DNA of 64,000 nucleotides from Helianthus annuus (GCF_002127325.2 NC_035446.2:161045878-161109877), one strand, 5' to 3'; numbered from the stretch's first letter, positions 34,478 to 45,463 are shown. The notes: a model not told the origin generated them from the letters alone. Made by a program: numbers and translations.

Positions 34478-35800
34478 TCTTTGAAAACAAAAAGTAAAAC
34501 TCAAGAAGGGAACAAAAAAAAAAAAAACAAAAACAATGAATAGTTAAAAACCCCCCAAAAGCAAGTTTCCCCTTTGGAAACAATTTTAAACCTACTTTTC
34601 TCTCCAACAATAAATCATTCCAAAGATCCATCTCATTATCCACCTTATTACCTACGTTTACTTTTATTTAACCTATTAATAATTTATTTATCTAATCTAT
34701 GATTTATTTAAATAATAATATTATTTCTTTTTTATTTAATAAGTTATATTTCTTTATACATAAAATATATTAAAATAATTAAAAAATGCAGAAAAAAATA
34801 AAATAAAAACTTATTACAAAGATGAGTTAAGTGTCATTTACGTCCCTGTGGTCTGCCCAAATTATCATTTCAGGGTAAGTTTCAAAATTGGATCATTTTA
34901 TTTTCCTTCAAAAACTAAAGTAGGGATGAACACAAAAATTGGTGACCGCAAAACAGAATTATGTATATGTTTTGTCAATGTATAAAAAAGTAAACTATTA
35001 TATGTGTAAAAATTGTTAAACAAATATCACAAAAAGGGTTATGTTTATTATATTAGCACTTTTAAATAAACATTAAGATTTTACATCTGTTGATTCTTGA
35101 AAGTAAGCCCCTAAAACACAAATAAGTTGCCTTAAAATAAATGAATTGTAACCATAGGAAAACCTGTAACGTATTTAATCCTAAACTTTAGGAAGTGAGC
35201 GAGTGGGATTATAACTACAAATATAACTACTAATTAGGACATGGTGATAGTGGGTAGAGTTAACCGCTCTTGTAAGTAAAAATAACTGCTCTGATTGAAT
35301 ACTTTAAATATACCTCCTATGTCATATTTCACTTTTACATTCATGCACTTCTCAAATCATTAATCCACGGTTAGTAAAGCTTCTCATTTTTATTGTTTAT
35401 GTGTTTTAGATACATTGATATTTCTAATGCTAACTTTAATTCAGGACTACACATATATAAAGATTCCTACATTCTTCCTACGTTCTCTTTAAACACAGGT
35501 AAAGCTTCTCTTTTTTAATGTTTATTTATGTGTTTTAGATACATAGATATTTAAATCTTCTCTACTTTATTCATTATGCGTTTTAAATACATAAGTGTTT
35601 TATTTCTTGCTTAGGTTTTTTTATGTTTATATAATCTTAATGTTTATATACAAGTGCTTAAACAAACTCTTTATAATAGACATCTTAAAAGCTCAAAGTT
35701 TATCTAATACAGAACATAATACTTACATAAACTTTGGATACATCCTTCCTCTGATTTAAAAAAAACCGCTACAACCATTGGAGCCCATCATAACCATGTT
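34478..35800. other. AT-rich DNA between the Helitron and the helicase fragment
   Basis: Contains duplicated TTATTGTTTATGTGTTTTAGATACAT-like motifs (about 35390 and 35520), partly repeated again near 35570. No gene is supported. The phrase near 34830 (TGTCATTTACGTCCCTGTGG) resembles transposon-terminal sequence, but no partner was found. Confidence 0.35.
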
Positions 35801-35804
35801 GGAT

Positions 35805-36069
35805 TGTCTTTTGTACAATATCGAGCTTCAAAAGTGCGAGAATGTGGAGAAGCTTATCCCGTTCGCTGCATTGTATCTGATATAAAAGTAGGGATGAGCA
35901 CAAAAATAAATAAATAAATAGATAAAGATAAAACTATAGATTTTATGGTCTTACCCAAATTTGCTGAACATTTTTAGGGACGATATCGTCCTTTCCATGA
36001 CCCACATCTGGTAGAGTAAGAATGTAGGGATTGTGTAGATAAAGTTTCTTCAAACTTTCAACATCTTCG
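35805..36069 (-). pseudogene. DEAD-box RNA helicase (RH16/DDX56-like) fragment, two exons
   Basis: Minus-strand exons 36069-35955 and 35876-35805 are joined by GTAAG...TATCAG. They read EDVESLKKLYLHNPYILTL, then VPKNVQQIW, then IQCSERDKLLHILALLKLD and IVQK. This is the region between helicase domains 1 and 2 of the nucleolar DEAD-box family that includes plant RH16 and animal DDX56, where NVQQFWI-CSE-DKLLHILALLKLE is conserved. Such helicases act in ribosome assembly. All catalytic motifs (Walker A, DEAD, SAT and motif VI) are missing; after QK the sequence diverges and stops. It is in the same minus-strand orientation as the other captured fragments and lies upstream of them. Confidence 0.7.
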
Positions 36070-36084
36070 CTGCAAAGGTTACAT

Positions 36085-36201
36085 GACCAGCAAATGTGCC
36101 CTAGGATAAAAAATCAGCTGAACTTACAAATCATTTAGGTAAATGTGCCCTAGGATAAAAAATCGACTGAACTTACAAATCATTTAGGTAAATGTGCCCT
36201 A
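36085..36201. repeat. Short tandem duplication
   Basis: AAATGTGCCCTAGGATAAAAAATC-type units repeat at about 36094, 36140 and 36189 with period about 47-52. Confidence 0.6.
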
Positions 36202-36684
36202 GGATATGAACAACATACGGCCACTTGTCATGAAACGTAACACCTTGCGAAGCAATCTACATAACAAAATCAGTAAAATAAGATTGAAATCAAGCGGGCG
36301 GTGACAAAATTAGGGTTCAGAATCTGAAAAACAAAACACAAATCAGTCGATGATCGTAACTATACCGAATCTAGGTTACCTGAAGCCGTACCGAATAAAA
36401 TCTGAAATCTGAATCTAAGCACTAGAACCAAATTTGAACTTGAACGAAGCTTTGGCGACGGCCACCACCGCCGTCGGGTGTCTTCACTGCCACCATCATC
36501 GTCATCAGTCATCAACAGCCAAACATCAATCGTAAAAAAAATAACAGAAACGGGGAGAGGGTTTTACCGGTGAACCTGTCGGAAGGAATTAAAGTCCCCC
36601 CCCGCGTGTGCTGTAGCCACGTCTGTCGACCACCACCATCATCACCGCCGGTAAGTCGGTCGCCGACTCCTCCGGTACGTTTTA

Positions 36685-37026
36685 CCTGAAAAACAGTTGT
36701 CGGAATCCATTGCTGCCGCCACTTGCTGCTTCTGTTGTCGTGAAATAGGTGATCAGCCCCTCTCCTGTTCTCCGATCTCTCTCTCCCTCTTTGGACAGGG
36801 TAGCGGTGTGTGCGACGGGTTAAGATGAAGAGGGAGCTTGGGGTTGTGTGGGGTGACATGCCAGCAAGCACGGGACCCCGGTGGCCGGCCGGTAACTGGC
36901 ACCGGTCACCGATGATCGGACAGAGAAAGCAGAGGGGTGAAAGGGGATGTCGGCTGAAGGTGTGTAGATGTTTTAGGGTTTTTAGAATGATAAAGGAGTG
37001 AACTGTGAACACTGACTTATATATTT
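36685..37026 (-). promoter_or_regulatory. Promoter-like region and leader upstream of the helicase fragment
   Basis: The minus strand has CTAAATATATAAGTCAGTG (about 37026-37008), then a leader with AAAAACCCTAAAACATC, and a possible donor TTTTCAG/GTAAAACG near 36685. It resembles the arrangement at 28971-29213, including TATATAAGTCA. It could drive a chimeric transcript through the helicase, CLC/LAP and dynamin pieces. Open frames here are GC-rich low-complexity and are not called. Confidence 0.35.
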
Positions 37027-37104
37027 AGGTTTATTAAATGGGGTTGGGCCCAAGAAAAAAGAGGTGGATGGTGAAAGGCAAGAACTTAGGGCATGTTTGG
37101 CTAA

Positions 37105-37265
37105 GACCGTGGGGTATGGGGCTCGTCCCCCGGCCCGTCCTTGCTCACCGCCCCGTCTTCCCCACCCCGTCTTCCCCACCCCTCTGCTCCGGCGCCGTCC
37201 CCTGCTCCGGCTCCTCCGTCCTCCACAAGCCGGTGGCGACGAGCCACTCTCCCCCACACACACCT
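37105..37265. mobile_element. GC-rich MITE related to the 10-kb and 16.8-kb elements, eroded right end
   Basis: TAA then GACCGTGGGGTATGGGGCTCG begins at 37105. The inner arm GGCTCGTC is mirrored by GACGAGCC near 37236, and the right end is CTCTCCCCCACAC. The interior carries repeats of CCCCGTCTTCCCCACC. The right TIR and target duplication are degraded. Confidence 0.45.
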
Positions 37266-37473
37266 CTACATACATACATTTATATATATAAAGGGTTGGA
37301 ATTAAAACAAAATGTGATTTCTTTCAAATCATGCTTTATTGGTGAACAAGAAAAGGTCAAATTTATTTAAATATAATTCAAGAGGTGACATTCCCACATA
37401 AAACTAAATCAATAAAAACTTTTAAATGAAAATGATACAAAATTACCAAATAAAGCGCGTGTAACAACTTTAG

Positions 37474-37605
37474 GTGATTGTTGATATGGAACATGAGGTT
37501 GATTATGACATTTCTAAGTCTCCCCTAACAAACGATGCCAAAAATACACCAAACTTGTCAGATGCGGACCAGACAACGAATCAGCAAGAAGAAACTACGT
37601 CATCG
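37474..37605 (+). pseudogene. Exon-like fragment A, unrecognised
   Basis: The 44-codon open exon has acceptor CTTTAG and donor GTAATTG. It reads VIVDMEHEVDYDISKSP, then NDAKNTPNLSDADQTTNQQE. It is similar to 37685-37843, so the two are tandem copies 211 bp apart. The acidic, Asn/Thr-rich composition resembles low-complexity C-termini. The family is unknown; it lies near a Helitron 3' end, so it may be a carried or element-encoded exon. Confidence 0.35.
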
Positions 37606-37684
37606 GTAATTGTTTTTACATGTAAACAAGGTTTGTGTATATACTTTATATTCCTTACACTCACACTTATATAACAACTTTCAA

Positions 37685-37843
37685 GTGGTTGTTGATGTGA
37701 ACCATGAGGTTGCCTCAGTAGACGATGCAAAAAATACACCAACTTTGACAAATGGGCACCATGCATCAAGTCAACAAGTCGAAAAAAGGCCATCTTTGAG
37801 GATAAAGAGGACGATCCAAAAGCCGAAAAAATTGAGGGAGTAA
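37685..37843 (+). pseudogene. Exon-like fragment B (terminal), tandem copy of A
   Basis: The frame reads VVVDVNHEVASVDDAKNTP, then basic SLRIKRTIQKPKKLRE and TAA at 37841-37843. Compared with copy A the acceptor AG/GTG appears changed to AAGTG, which disturbs phase-0 splicing. The basic tail could be DNA-binding or a localisation signal. A Helitron-encoded RPA-like C-terminus is one possibility, but I cannot show it. Confidence 0.35.
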
Positions 37844-38294
37844 ACCATGTTTGACTGTTACAACACTTTCCCACAATGTTACCTACCGTTTACTTTGCAT
37901 TAAAATGACACCATTTCATGTTTTGTCACTCTATCACTTTTATTTTATATTGTTGTGTGGTTGTACACTGTTCACGTTCGTTTTCCTTTTATAAATTAAA
38001 AATGGTGCTTTTGTTTATAATGTTGTTTAGACTTGTGTCCACTTAATGTGGGTGTTTGGGATTGCTTATTTTGAGCTCCTTTTAAGTTTTTGACTTCTTA
38101 AAAGTTAATATGTCATTTTTGTAGTATTTGGATAATGTGTTTTGAGAATGTGTTTTAGTGGTTTGAAAAGAAGAAAAGGAAAAGTTAGATGGTTGCAACC
38201 TTTTCAAAAAAAGATATGGAAAAGAAGAAAAGGAGAAGCGTTCCCGAACACCCTCAATATACATTATCTTTGTTTGTTACGTTGTTAGCGTAAG

Positions 38295-38321
38295 CCGTCC
38301 AACGGACGGGTATTAAACTAG
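38295..38321 (+). mobile_element. Helitron 3' terminus, plus strand
   Basis: CCGTCCAACGGACGG hairpin followed by GTATTAAACTAG and T. The matching 5' TC end upstream is not identified; the exon-like fragments at 37474-37843 would lie inside it. Confidence 0.6.
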
Positions 38322-38441
38322 TTCTTATTATGTCTAACCTAGATAATATTATTAACTAACATATTATTAGCATGTCTAACATTACTAACCCATGCTAACT
38401 CTTTTAATCATGCTACTAACTACTAACTCTTTGATCATACC

Positions 38442-38745
38442 ACTAACTCTTTTAATTTTGTCATTTACTTATTTAGTCTTAGAATTACATCATTATTACC
38501 AATTCATTAATTATTATTACATACTAAAAATATATAAAACTACTAACTCTTTTAATTTTTTGCGATTTACTTATCTAGTTTTATAAGTACATAATTATTA
38601 CCAATTCATTAATTATTATTACATACTAAATATATATAAAAGTACTAACACTTTTAAGTTTTATTATTTACTTATTTAGACTTGCAATTTAATTATCATT
38701 GTCAATCCATTATTTATTATTATGTACTAAAGATATATAAATATT
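38442..38745 (+). repeat. Tandem repeat, about 100-bp unit, three copies
   Basis: Units start ACTAACTCTTTTAATTTT at 38442, 38542 and (as ACTAACACTTTTAAG) 38644. They share ACCAATTCATTAATTATTATT and ACTAAAxATATATAAA. Very AT-rich; no coding content. Confidence 0.8.
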
Positions 38746-39850
38746 AAACCTAGTCATGACACCAACAAATTTATGGTGGAAAGTTGTGTGAAAACGTAAA
38801 ACACTTATCTTAGACTAAATTGCTCACAATGGACTTCTAGTGAGTGAATTAGTGCCCACGAAATACAAATAAATTTATAGTGTCCAAAGTAAGTTTTTAG
38901 ACTAAATTGTCCACAGGTGGACTTCTAGGCGGTGTTCCCCATGTGACAAAGGGGCTTGCCACACCCCTTGCCACTTCCACCCCGTTCATATGCGTTAAAA
39001 AAATAAAGTAGTGTTTTACACAACAGTGTAGGATATTTGTATTACCTTTAACCTTCCCGTTGCATTCTGTAAACTAGTTTCCTTGAATCTTGTACTTCCT
39101 AAAAGTACATATGCATCATGTGTCCATATCTTGTCTTGTATGCTTATTAACACTTCTGTAGTTTTGTATGTCGCTCATATATTTTGTTACCATATTCTCT
39201 TTTACATTAACTTTCAAAGGAATTCTAGCTAGTATTTTTGTTTTTCTACAAAACTTTCTTCTTTCTTAACTCTTATGCAATATTAATAAATTTCTTATAA
39301 TGGCGGAGAATATATAAACAACTTTCAGCAAGGAGTTAGAATTAATACAGCATCTACAACATAATAATCTCTATTATTATTATTATTATTATTACAATCA
39401 TGTTTATAATTACATTTACCCTATCTTATTACTAGTATTATTATGTTTATTCATTCATATTCTTTTAAGCGAATTGAAATGTTTATTTAAAAGAAACTAG
39501 CATACGGGGATCCATAAAATATAATTTTTCATTGTGCATCAATATTGGGTTTTAGGTAGGGCTTTAAAAATAATTCTCAACCAACCTTTCAAGTACTCTA
39601 CACCTAGGCTGACTACTTCCCGCGTATTCTCGAATTCGACTAGGAAGCGTCTAACAACTTTTGCAACCATACTATAGCCCAATAATGTTATCGTGATTCA
39701 ACTATTCTGTTCATAGTGTTTTAGCTTACAAAAATGTTGGAATAAATTAAACTATATTGTTATAATATTTGAATACACCCTCATACATGTATAGCAAGTC
39801 TTATTTAGCTCAAGCTCCATTTTAAACAATACAACTCAATACCAAGCGTC
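38746..39850. other. Unassigned AT-rich DNA
   Basis: No gene or terminal repeat supported; a TTA microsatellite lies at 39372-39393. Confidence 0.4.
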
Positions 39851-39868
39851 AAATGAACAATAACTATT

Positions 39869-40164
39869 GGGGATACAGGTGGAAACACAGGTCTTGAGAT
39901 CTTGGTTCAGTGTTCAAAAGGTATGTCCTCCATAGTGGAGACACATGTTTGATTCCTGTTTAGGCCATTTTCGAGGGACATCTGGATGAAGGGACGAACT
40001 GGGGCTTTAATCCCGGGTCCGAACCTGACGCGGGGCGAAAGTTTACGGATTTCATCTGGTTCCCACGCATCACGGGGGTACGGTCTCACGGTGGTCGAGG
40101 AATTGACCTTGAACATAACCCCGAGAGGGGTGAGTTTACACATGAGATTCTTTGTTGTTCAAAA
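39869..40164 (+). mobile_element. SINE with 18-bp target duplication
   Basis: A perfect direct repeat AAATGAACAATAACTATT flanks the unit (39851-39868 and 40165-40182). A B-box-like GTTTGATTCC lies near 39949. The 3' end is TTTGTTGTTC plus A's. The body resembles a tRNA-related SINE of a different subfamily from the copies at 12448 and 42310. Open frames on both strands are incidental. Confidence 0.85.
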
Positions 40165-40182
40165 AAATGAACAATAACTATT

Positions 40183-42309
40183 AATTTTACATGATTATAA
40201 AAGGTTTTTGTAAATATAGTTAGAACTTGGGATGTTACAATTTATAATTTTAGTACTATAACACTCAAGTAATAAATACATAGTACTTCACAATATTTTT
40301 ACTAAACTACTCAAGTAATCATACTCATATGTGTTGAAGATGATAAGTTTTAAAAAAATCTTTTATCTTAAATAAAAAATTTTCTTACAATTTTAAAAAC
40401 CACTGTTTGTGTAACTTTAAAGTGGAAAAAGTAAAATGTGTAAGTTTTATAAAATCATAAAGTAGTTTATGTTTTAGAATAAGTATTTTATGTGTACTTT
40501 TGATATAAAATGTAGTAATAAGCTAATTAAATCCCTTATCTATCTCTAGGTAAGAGACAGAATAGTTAGGAAAAAAAACAATATAATAATAATGATAAAA
40601 TTTTGTGTGAAGGGTCAAAATCACCATGGGAATCTTTTGCTGAGAAAAAGTAGGAAGAATATATTAGGGTTGACACCCATACAAAACAAGGTAGTCAGTT
40701 TTTGTGAGGTATTCTGGTCTTCATTTCATCTACCCTTGATTTTTGCTCCCCCTCCCTCCTTACATCTAATCATTTATATAACATTACTTTTGGTGTTACA
40801 TTTTTAAATATTAACTAGTTCATAATCTAAACCTGTAAATGAAGTGACCAAACACAAACACAAGAAAGCGTGTCTGGGCAACCAATACATGTTTACGCCA
40901 TTTGCATTCGATATTTTGGTTTCCTTGCGTCAATGATTGTGAAGCTACTTAATCGTGTTTAACGTGTCATGCATAGGCAGATTATTGCCCGCTTGTTTTA
41001 TCTCAATGTATTAGTCTTCTATCATTAAATGAAATCATTTAGTACAAATTACAAAAAGGTTGAAACAACCAGGCCCATACATAGGTCATAAACTACTATT
41101 AATATGTGATTGTTTTTTCTAAGGTTTCGATGCTAAAAGAGGCATTATTGCAAAATTGTTTTTTTATATAAAACTAAACAGATAGTTATTTTTTATTTTT
41201 ATTTTATTTACTAAGTTTCTAAACGTGTATAAAAACCCTTTTATTAAGTTTTATAAGTTTAGAAACTTAGTTATAAAAAGTAAAATTCAAGTTCTGACTT
41301 TAGAGACTTATTTCATGTTCCATATCATGATATTTTAAATATTTGCCTAAACATATTTGTTAGTTACTTACCGTGATTATCTACCAAGTTTTATGAATTT
41401 GAACAATTCCAACCTTACTTTTGTTGTGTTAGTTTCTGAAGTTAAACTAACTTTGAAATGAAATCAAATTTGTTTTGAGACTGAAGGGGTGAAGTCGTGA
41501 AGGTGATGGAAGACACAACGTTGGTGATCGATGATGTGGTAATTAATATAAACCTATGAATTTGAAACTAAAATTTAGTTCTTAATAATTACATGTTGCT
41601 TAACAAGTTCAATAATAACATATTGTAATGTATATTTATTAGATTTAGTTTGTTGACAGAAAACTAAATTAAACCAGAAATGGGTGTGAAAATATGCAAA
41701 AGATAATTTTACAAGTAGTTTTAGACACGTTATTGTAGTGGTTTAGACGTACCATTATAATAACCAAGTTTCTTCATTTGTATGAACTAGATAATTTAGA
41801 CGCATCATTGCCATGTTACACGCACGTTGTAATTAGTTTAGATGCATTGATCATTATGATCACATTGCATCAAAATTAATATTCATTTATAAAATTTATA
41901 ACAATATTATATCTAAGATAAACATAATACAATTCGTAAGTTTCTGGAATAAGTTTTGTAAAGAAGAAATATGGTATGAAAAGGTCCTTGAGCTTAAAAA
42001 ATTGATGCAGCTAGATTTAAAACAAGAAAAGTTAACATGAACGTGATTACTTTTAATATCATTTAAACCATTTCTTTTTTCGTGGTATTTACTATTTTAC
42101 CACTAATTCAGTCTTATTCATCGAAACTTTAAGATCAAAGAGATATGGAAAACCTCTTTTTACCTAACCTGATTTTAATAGGTTAGAAGTTTATAATAAC
42201 AAATGTGCTAAACATAGTTCTAAAGAGTTTAATTTTAAGATAATTTACTTTAAAACACTTATCTTGAAGACTCAAGTTCAATTCTCATTTGGTGTAAAAA
42301 AGGAGTGAG
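40183..42309. other. Unassigned AT-rich intergenic DNA
   Basis: No gene is supported. The 71-codon frame at 40592-40807 has no domain or context. AT-rich throughout. Confidence 0.4.
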
Positions 42310-42526
42310 GCACTGGTGGGCAGTGATAGGAGACTCAGGGAAACCTGGGTTTGATCCTTGAGTCAAACGAGTTTTACTGGTAATTTACTGTCGTGCCTAC
42401 GGGCGGGTGGTTTACCGGGTTTTCCCCGGAATTGGTGGTGGACCACTCGCGTTACTCTCGGAGTACTCCGTTGTCCAGTGGAAGCCTCGAGAGTGCTCGA
42501 GATTGATTTGTTAGCCATTAAAAAAA
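42310..42526 (+). mobile_element. tRNA-derived SINE, same family as 12448-12672
   Basis: It aligns along its length with the first copy (GCACTGGTGGGCAGTGATAGG start, GGTTTGATCC B box, GGTTTTCCCCGGAATTGGTG, A-rich tail). The flanks give no clear target duplication, so it is older or truncated. Confidence 0.75.
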
Positions 42527-42576
42527 CAGTTATGACGTTATATGCATTTAAATAACTTCATTTGAAAACTTTTTGA

Positions 42577-42633
42577 TAGTTCTATGTGCAATTTTAATTC
42601 GAATTCTTTTAGTTATAGTAGTTTGAATTCTTA
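42577..42633 (+). repeat. 57-bp direct repeat, left of the Helitron
   Basis: TAGTTCTATGTGCAATTTTA... abuts the Helitron 5' end and recurs with about one difference directly after its 3' end (51339-51395). Confidence 0.85.
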
Positions 42634-43079
42634 TCTATACTTACTATATAATAAAAGAAACCTGATTTTGAACACGTGTCATTCATTGAAGATGTCTACA
42701 TTTGTAATTTCCTACCTTTTCATATTATTATTTACCAAACTGACACTTTTTTATTTAGTTTACCCTTATCTCTTATTTTATATTTTATGAAAAAATATCG
42801 ATTATATGTTGCTTTCTTATTTGGAGCATACTGATGTGTGTAAAATGCAACATATAAATCACATCAATTAAGGCATAAAACTAACCCCTTTTTAGTACTA
42901 ATGTTGGAAAAAGAGTGTTTTTGTCTTCCTTTTGTATTTTCAGGATGAAATGAGCTCAAAATCACAAAAGAAGCAAAAAGACAACTAATTCTACCATAAA
43001 TACAAGAAAAAGGAACAAAAGTGGATTGCCCGGACCCTCAACGGCACCTCCCAAGGCAAAGGAGAAGAAACAGAGTCTG

Positions 43080-43304
43080 AACACGCCCCGTGTCCAGCGA
43101 ACACGGGGGCGTGCCCAGGAAGCAGCAGAAAAGACAAACCAGTAGAAGCTTCCATTGCCCACCACGGGGCCGTGTCCAGCGAGCACGGGGGCGTGGTGAA
43201 AGTACAGCAGGCGCATTAATTGTAATTCGCAATTACAATTAATGAAGTGAGAGAATGTCAGACGGGCACGGGGCCGTGTCCAGCGGACACGGGGCCGTGT
43301 CCAG
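43080..43304 (+). repeat. Three paired GC hairpins in the LTR
   Basis: Pairs at 43080-43118, 43161-43197 and 43264-43304, e.g. GACACGGGGCCGTGTCCAG repeated with a 3-bp GCG link. GACACGG and CCGTGTC form a 7-bp stem around GG. Directly upstream of the TATA box. Confidence 0.85.
43214..43244. repeat. Perfect 14-bp inverted repeat in the LTR
   Basis: CATTAATTGTAATT, CGC, AATTACAATTAATG. The 3' LTR copy is at 48787-48817. Confidence 0.95.
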
Positions 43305-43305
43305 C

Positions 43306-43315
43306 CTATAAATAG
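43306..43315 (+). promoter_or_regulatory. LTR TATA box
   Basis: CTATAAATAG, about 10 bp after the last hairpin, followed by a CT-rich leader; the 3' LTR copy is at 48891-48900. Confidence 0.8.
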
Positions 43316-44518
43316 AGGAGCTTGGCTTCATTCTCTCTCATCCCTTGGCACACCACCTCTCTCACACTTCATCCACCACCCACCACCACCATAACACCAT
43401 CATCCACCACCATCATCCATTGTCCATCGTAGAGTGTGTGAGTCGTCTCGGGATCCAAGATTGATCGTAAGAGTTCTTGACAATCAAGGCCATGTTTGCC
43501 TAAGTCTCTTACATCACTTGGTGAAGACAAGTGTTTAGTATAATACTTTTTATTTTTAATCTTTTGCACTTTTTATTTGGTTTTGTATTAATGACTTTAA
43601 TAACTAGTTACTTATGTTGAAGGTGATCTTTCCTTATCGTTTGTCCGTGGTGTCTTGGCATTATTTTACTGTCTATATAAAATAAAAGATTTTCACCATT
43701 CATATCTCCACGGTCTATATGGAGGTATGTTGGCTACCTGGTCGGGGGTTAAGGGAACGGTTTGGTAAGGGTCTTGCCCTTGTTCAGCGTTTAGAGGTCC
43801 TGCTTGGGACCTGGGTCAAATTTAGTAGGATCTCCTTCAATGCCCATAGGTATTGGATGGCGGGGATCCAAACTCTTTGACCCCCTCATAAGTTAACTAC
43901 TATTAATACTATAACCCGGCTATTTAGGACTGTATCCCTGCTGACTCAGACTACTTAGCCGAGGGTAACGTCACCGCCAAAAGCGGGGCCTACCACAATT
44001 TGCATTAATAACTTAATTCATTATCTTTCAATAATCTGACCCTTTAGGATTGTATCCTTGCTGACTCAAACTACTGGGTTGAGGGTAACGTCGCCTTCAA
44101 AAGAGGGGCCTACTACAATAACTAAGATAATCTCTTAAACAAATGCAAAAGTGCGAAAATAATCAAAGGTTATACTAATACACGTGTCGGATCCAAGTGA
44201 TTCATCTTGTCTATCTGTTTTTATTTTATTTTTATTTTCAGCATTTAGTTAGTTTTTATTTTCTTAGTTTAAAACATTTTTCTAACCTTTTTGATTTGAT
44301 TAGACGTTGAGGATAAACCGGTATTAAAAGCTCTTGTGTCCTTGGACGACCTCGGTATCTTACCAACACTATACTACGTCCACGATGGGTGCACTTGCCC
44401 ATATGTGTGTTTAGTGTTAGTGAATATCGTGTTTTATAAATTTAAAACTTGGTTAAAAGTGTAAAAAGGGCTTAAATATACATCAAAAATATATACACAC
44501 CGACACACATCAAGTTTT

Positions 44519-44536
44519 TGGCGCCGCTGCCGGGGA
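44519..44536 (+). promoter_or_regulatory. Primer-binding site
   Basis: TGGCGCCGCTGCCGGGGA; identical to the motif at 30636-30653. Confidence 0.85.
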
Positions 44537-44640
44537 CACAAGGATTTTAAGAAAGTTAGGAATCAACGGCCTAATCATATTTTTACTTTTCTTTGATTTT
44601 TTTAGGATTTTTCTTAGATTTTTAGCTTCTGCAGAGCTCA

Positions 44641-44762
44641 ACACGGGGCCGTGCCCGCTGAACACGCCCCGTGCTCAATCATTGGAACTGGCAATCCTGT
44701 TTTAAGTCAGACAGTAGGCTGAACACGGGGCCGTGTCTACTCAACACGCCCCCGTGCCCAAG
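44641..44762 (+). repeat. Two paired GC hairpins before ORF1
   Basis: ACACGGGGCCGTGCCC / ACACGCCCCGTG near 44641-44676 and ACACGGGGCCGTGTC / ACACGCCCCCGTG near 44721-44760. Confidence 0.85.
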
Positions 44763-44821
44763 ATTCAGTTGCTGAAAACAGAACCGTTAGATCCCGGCGG
44801 TTGGTAATTTCTGACACAAAC

Positions 44822-45463
44822 ATGAGTAATAGTAATTCTTTTTACTTTCGGCACTCTTATGGTTTGTGGTGTCGAATATGTGGAGGCGAACATGAGGAAT
44901 TAAAATGTTTTTTCCTCACTTATAGGCCCCACTATATAGACCCACCGATTCCTTGTAACCTTAAGAGGGGCGAAAGTAAAAATAAGCACTATTTCTCCCT
45001 CGAATGCGCCCAGCCAGATATTCTAGGAGAAATGCTCCTTGACGAGTTATTTCAACTAGAAGAACTACTTCTCAATTGGTCAAAAGAACTTAGGAAGGAT
45101 TTTTTAGATCCATCCCAAGATGATGACCATGAGGAAATGTTGGAACCGCATTCCGACAACCTCGTTGCTCCCGAAAATACCTTCTTACCTAGAAAAGACG
45201 CGGACGATAGTCGTCCCTGTGCCGATTGTGCCGTGAAGGACTCCCCATCGACTTCGTTCGATGCATACATAGACCTGAGCGATTCGGCATACACCTTCTT
45301 TAACGAGAGCCCGGGAAAGGGTTGGACTTGTCCACCTAGAATGAAAATAGGAATTACCCTCACCGACAACCTCTTGCGTTCTCGCCTTAGTATAGGACAA
45401 TTAAGGTATCTTAGGCACTTTGGCGTTGTTCCAACAAGTCAAGAGCCACCCGATATAGATTAG
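44822..45463 (+). CDS. Retrotransposon zinc-knuckle protein (ORF1 of the 42-50 kb element)
   Basis: The first ATG in frame is at 44822 (the frame is open from about 44801) and gives 213 residues, ending TAG. Near the N-terminus is CRICGGEHEELKC, a C-x2-C-x3-H-x4-C arrangement one residue shorter than the canonical gag CCHC knuckle. Then comes RPHYIDPPIPCNLKRGE, an acidic leucine-rich segment (LLDELFQLEELLLNWSKEL), and a serine/aspartate-rich tail. No protease or polymerase motifs are present. The knuckle resembles CFCCGRDH in the protein at 30792, suggesting homologous roles in RNA binding or packaging. Hairpin pairs lie directly before (44641-44762) and after (45503-45642) the ORF. Codon use is more GC-balanced than the surroundings, consistent with real coding. 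The role is inferred. Confidence 0.6.
   Translation: MSNSNSFYFRHSYGLWCRICGGEHEELKCFFLTYRPHYIDPPIPCNLKRGESKNKHYFSLECAQPDILGEMLLDELFQLEELLLNWSKELRKDFLDPSQDDDHEEMLEPHSDNLVAPENTFLPRKDADDSRPCADCAVKDSPSTSFDAYIDLSDSAYTFFNESPGKGWTCPPRMKIGITLTDNLLRSRLSIGQLRYLRHFGVVPTSQEPPDID

Larger units (their letters stand above)
42832..44512 (+). repeat. 5' LTR of the 42-50 kb element
   Basis: Contains a perfect 14-bp-stem palindrome (43214-43244), three hairpin pairs upstream of a TATA box (43306-43315), and a tandemly duplicated block of about 120 bp (43924-43999 and 44044-44119). Confidence 0.93.

Noticed and set aside
36512..37275. Long minus-strand frames of 166 and 97 codons
   Set aside because: They overlap a GC-rich MITE and a promoter/leader region; proline/arginine-rich low-complexity translation with no domain.
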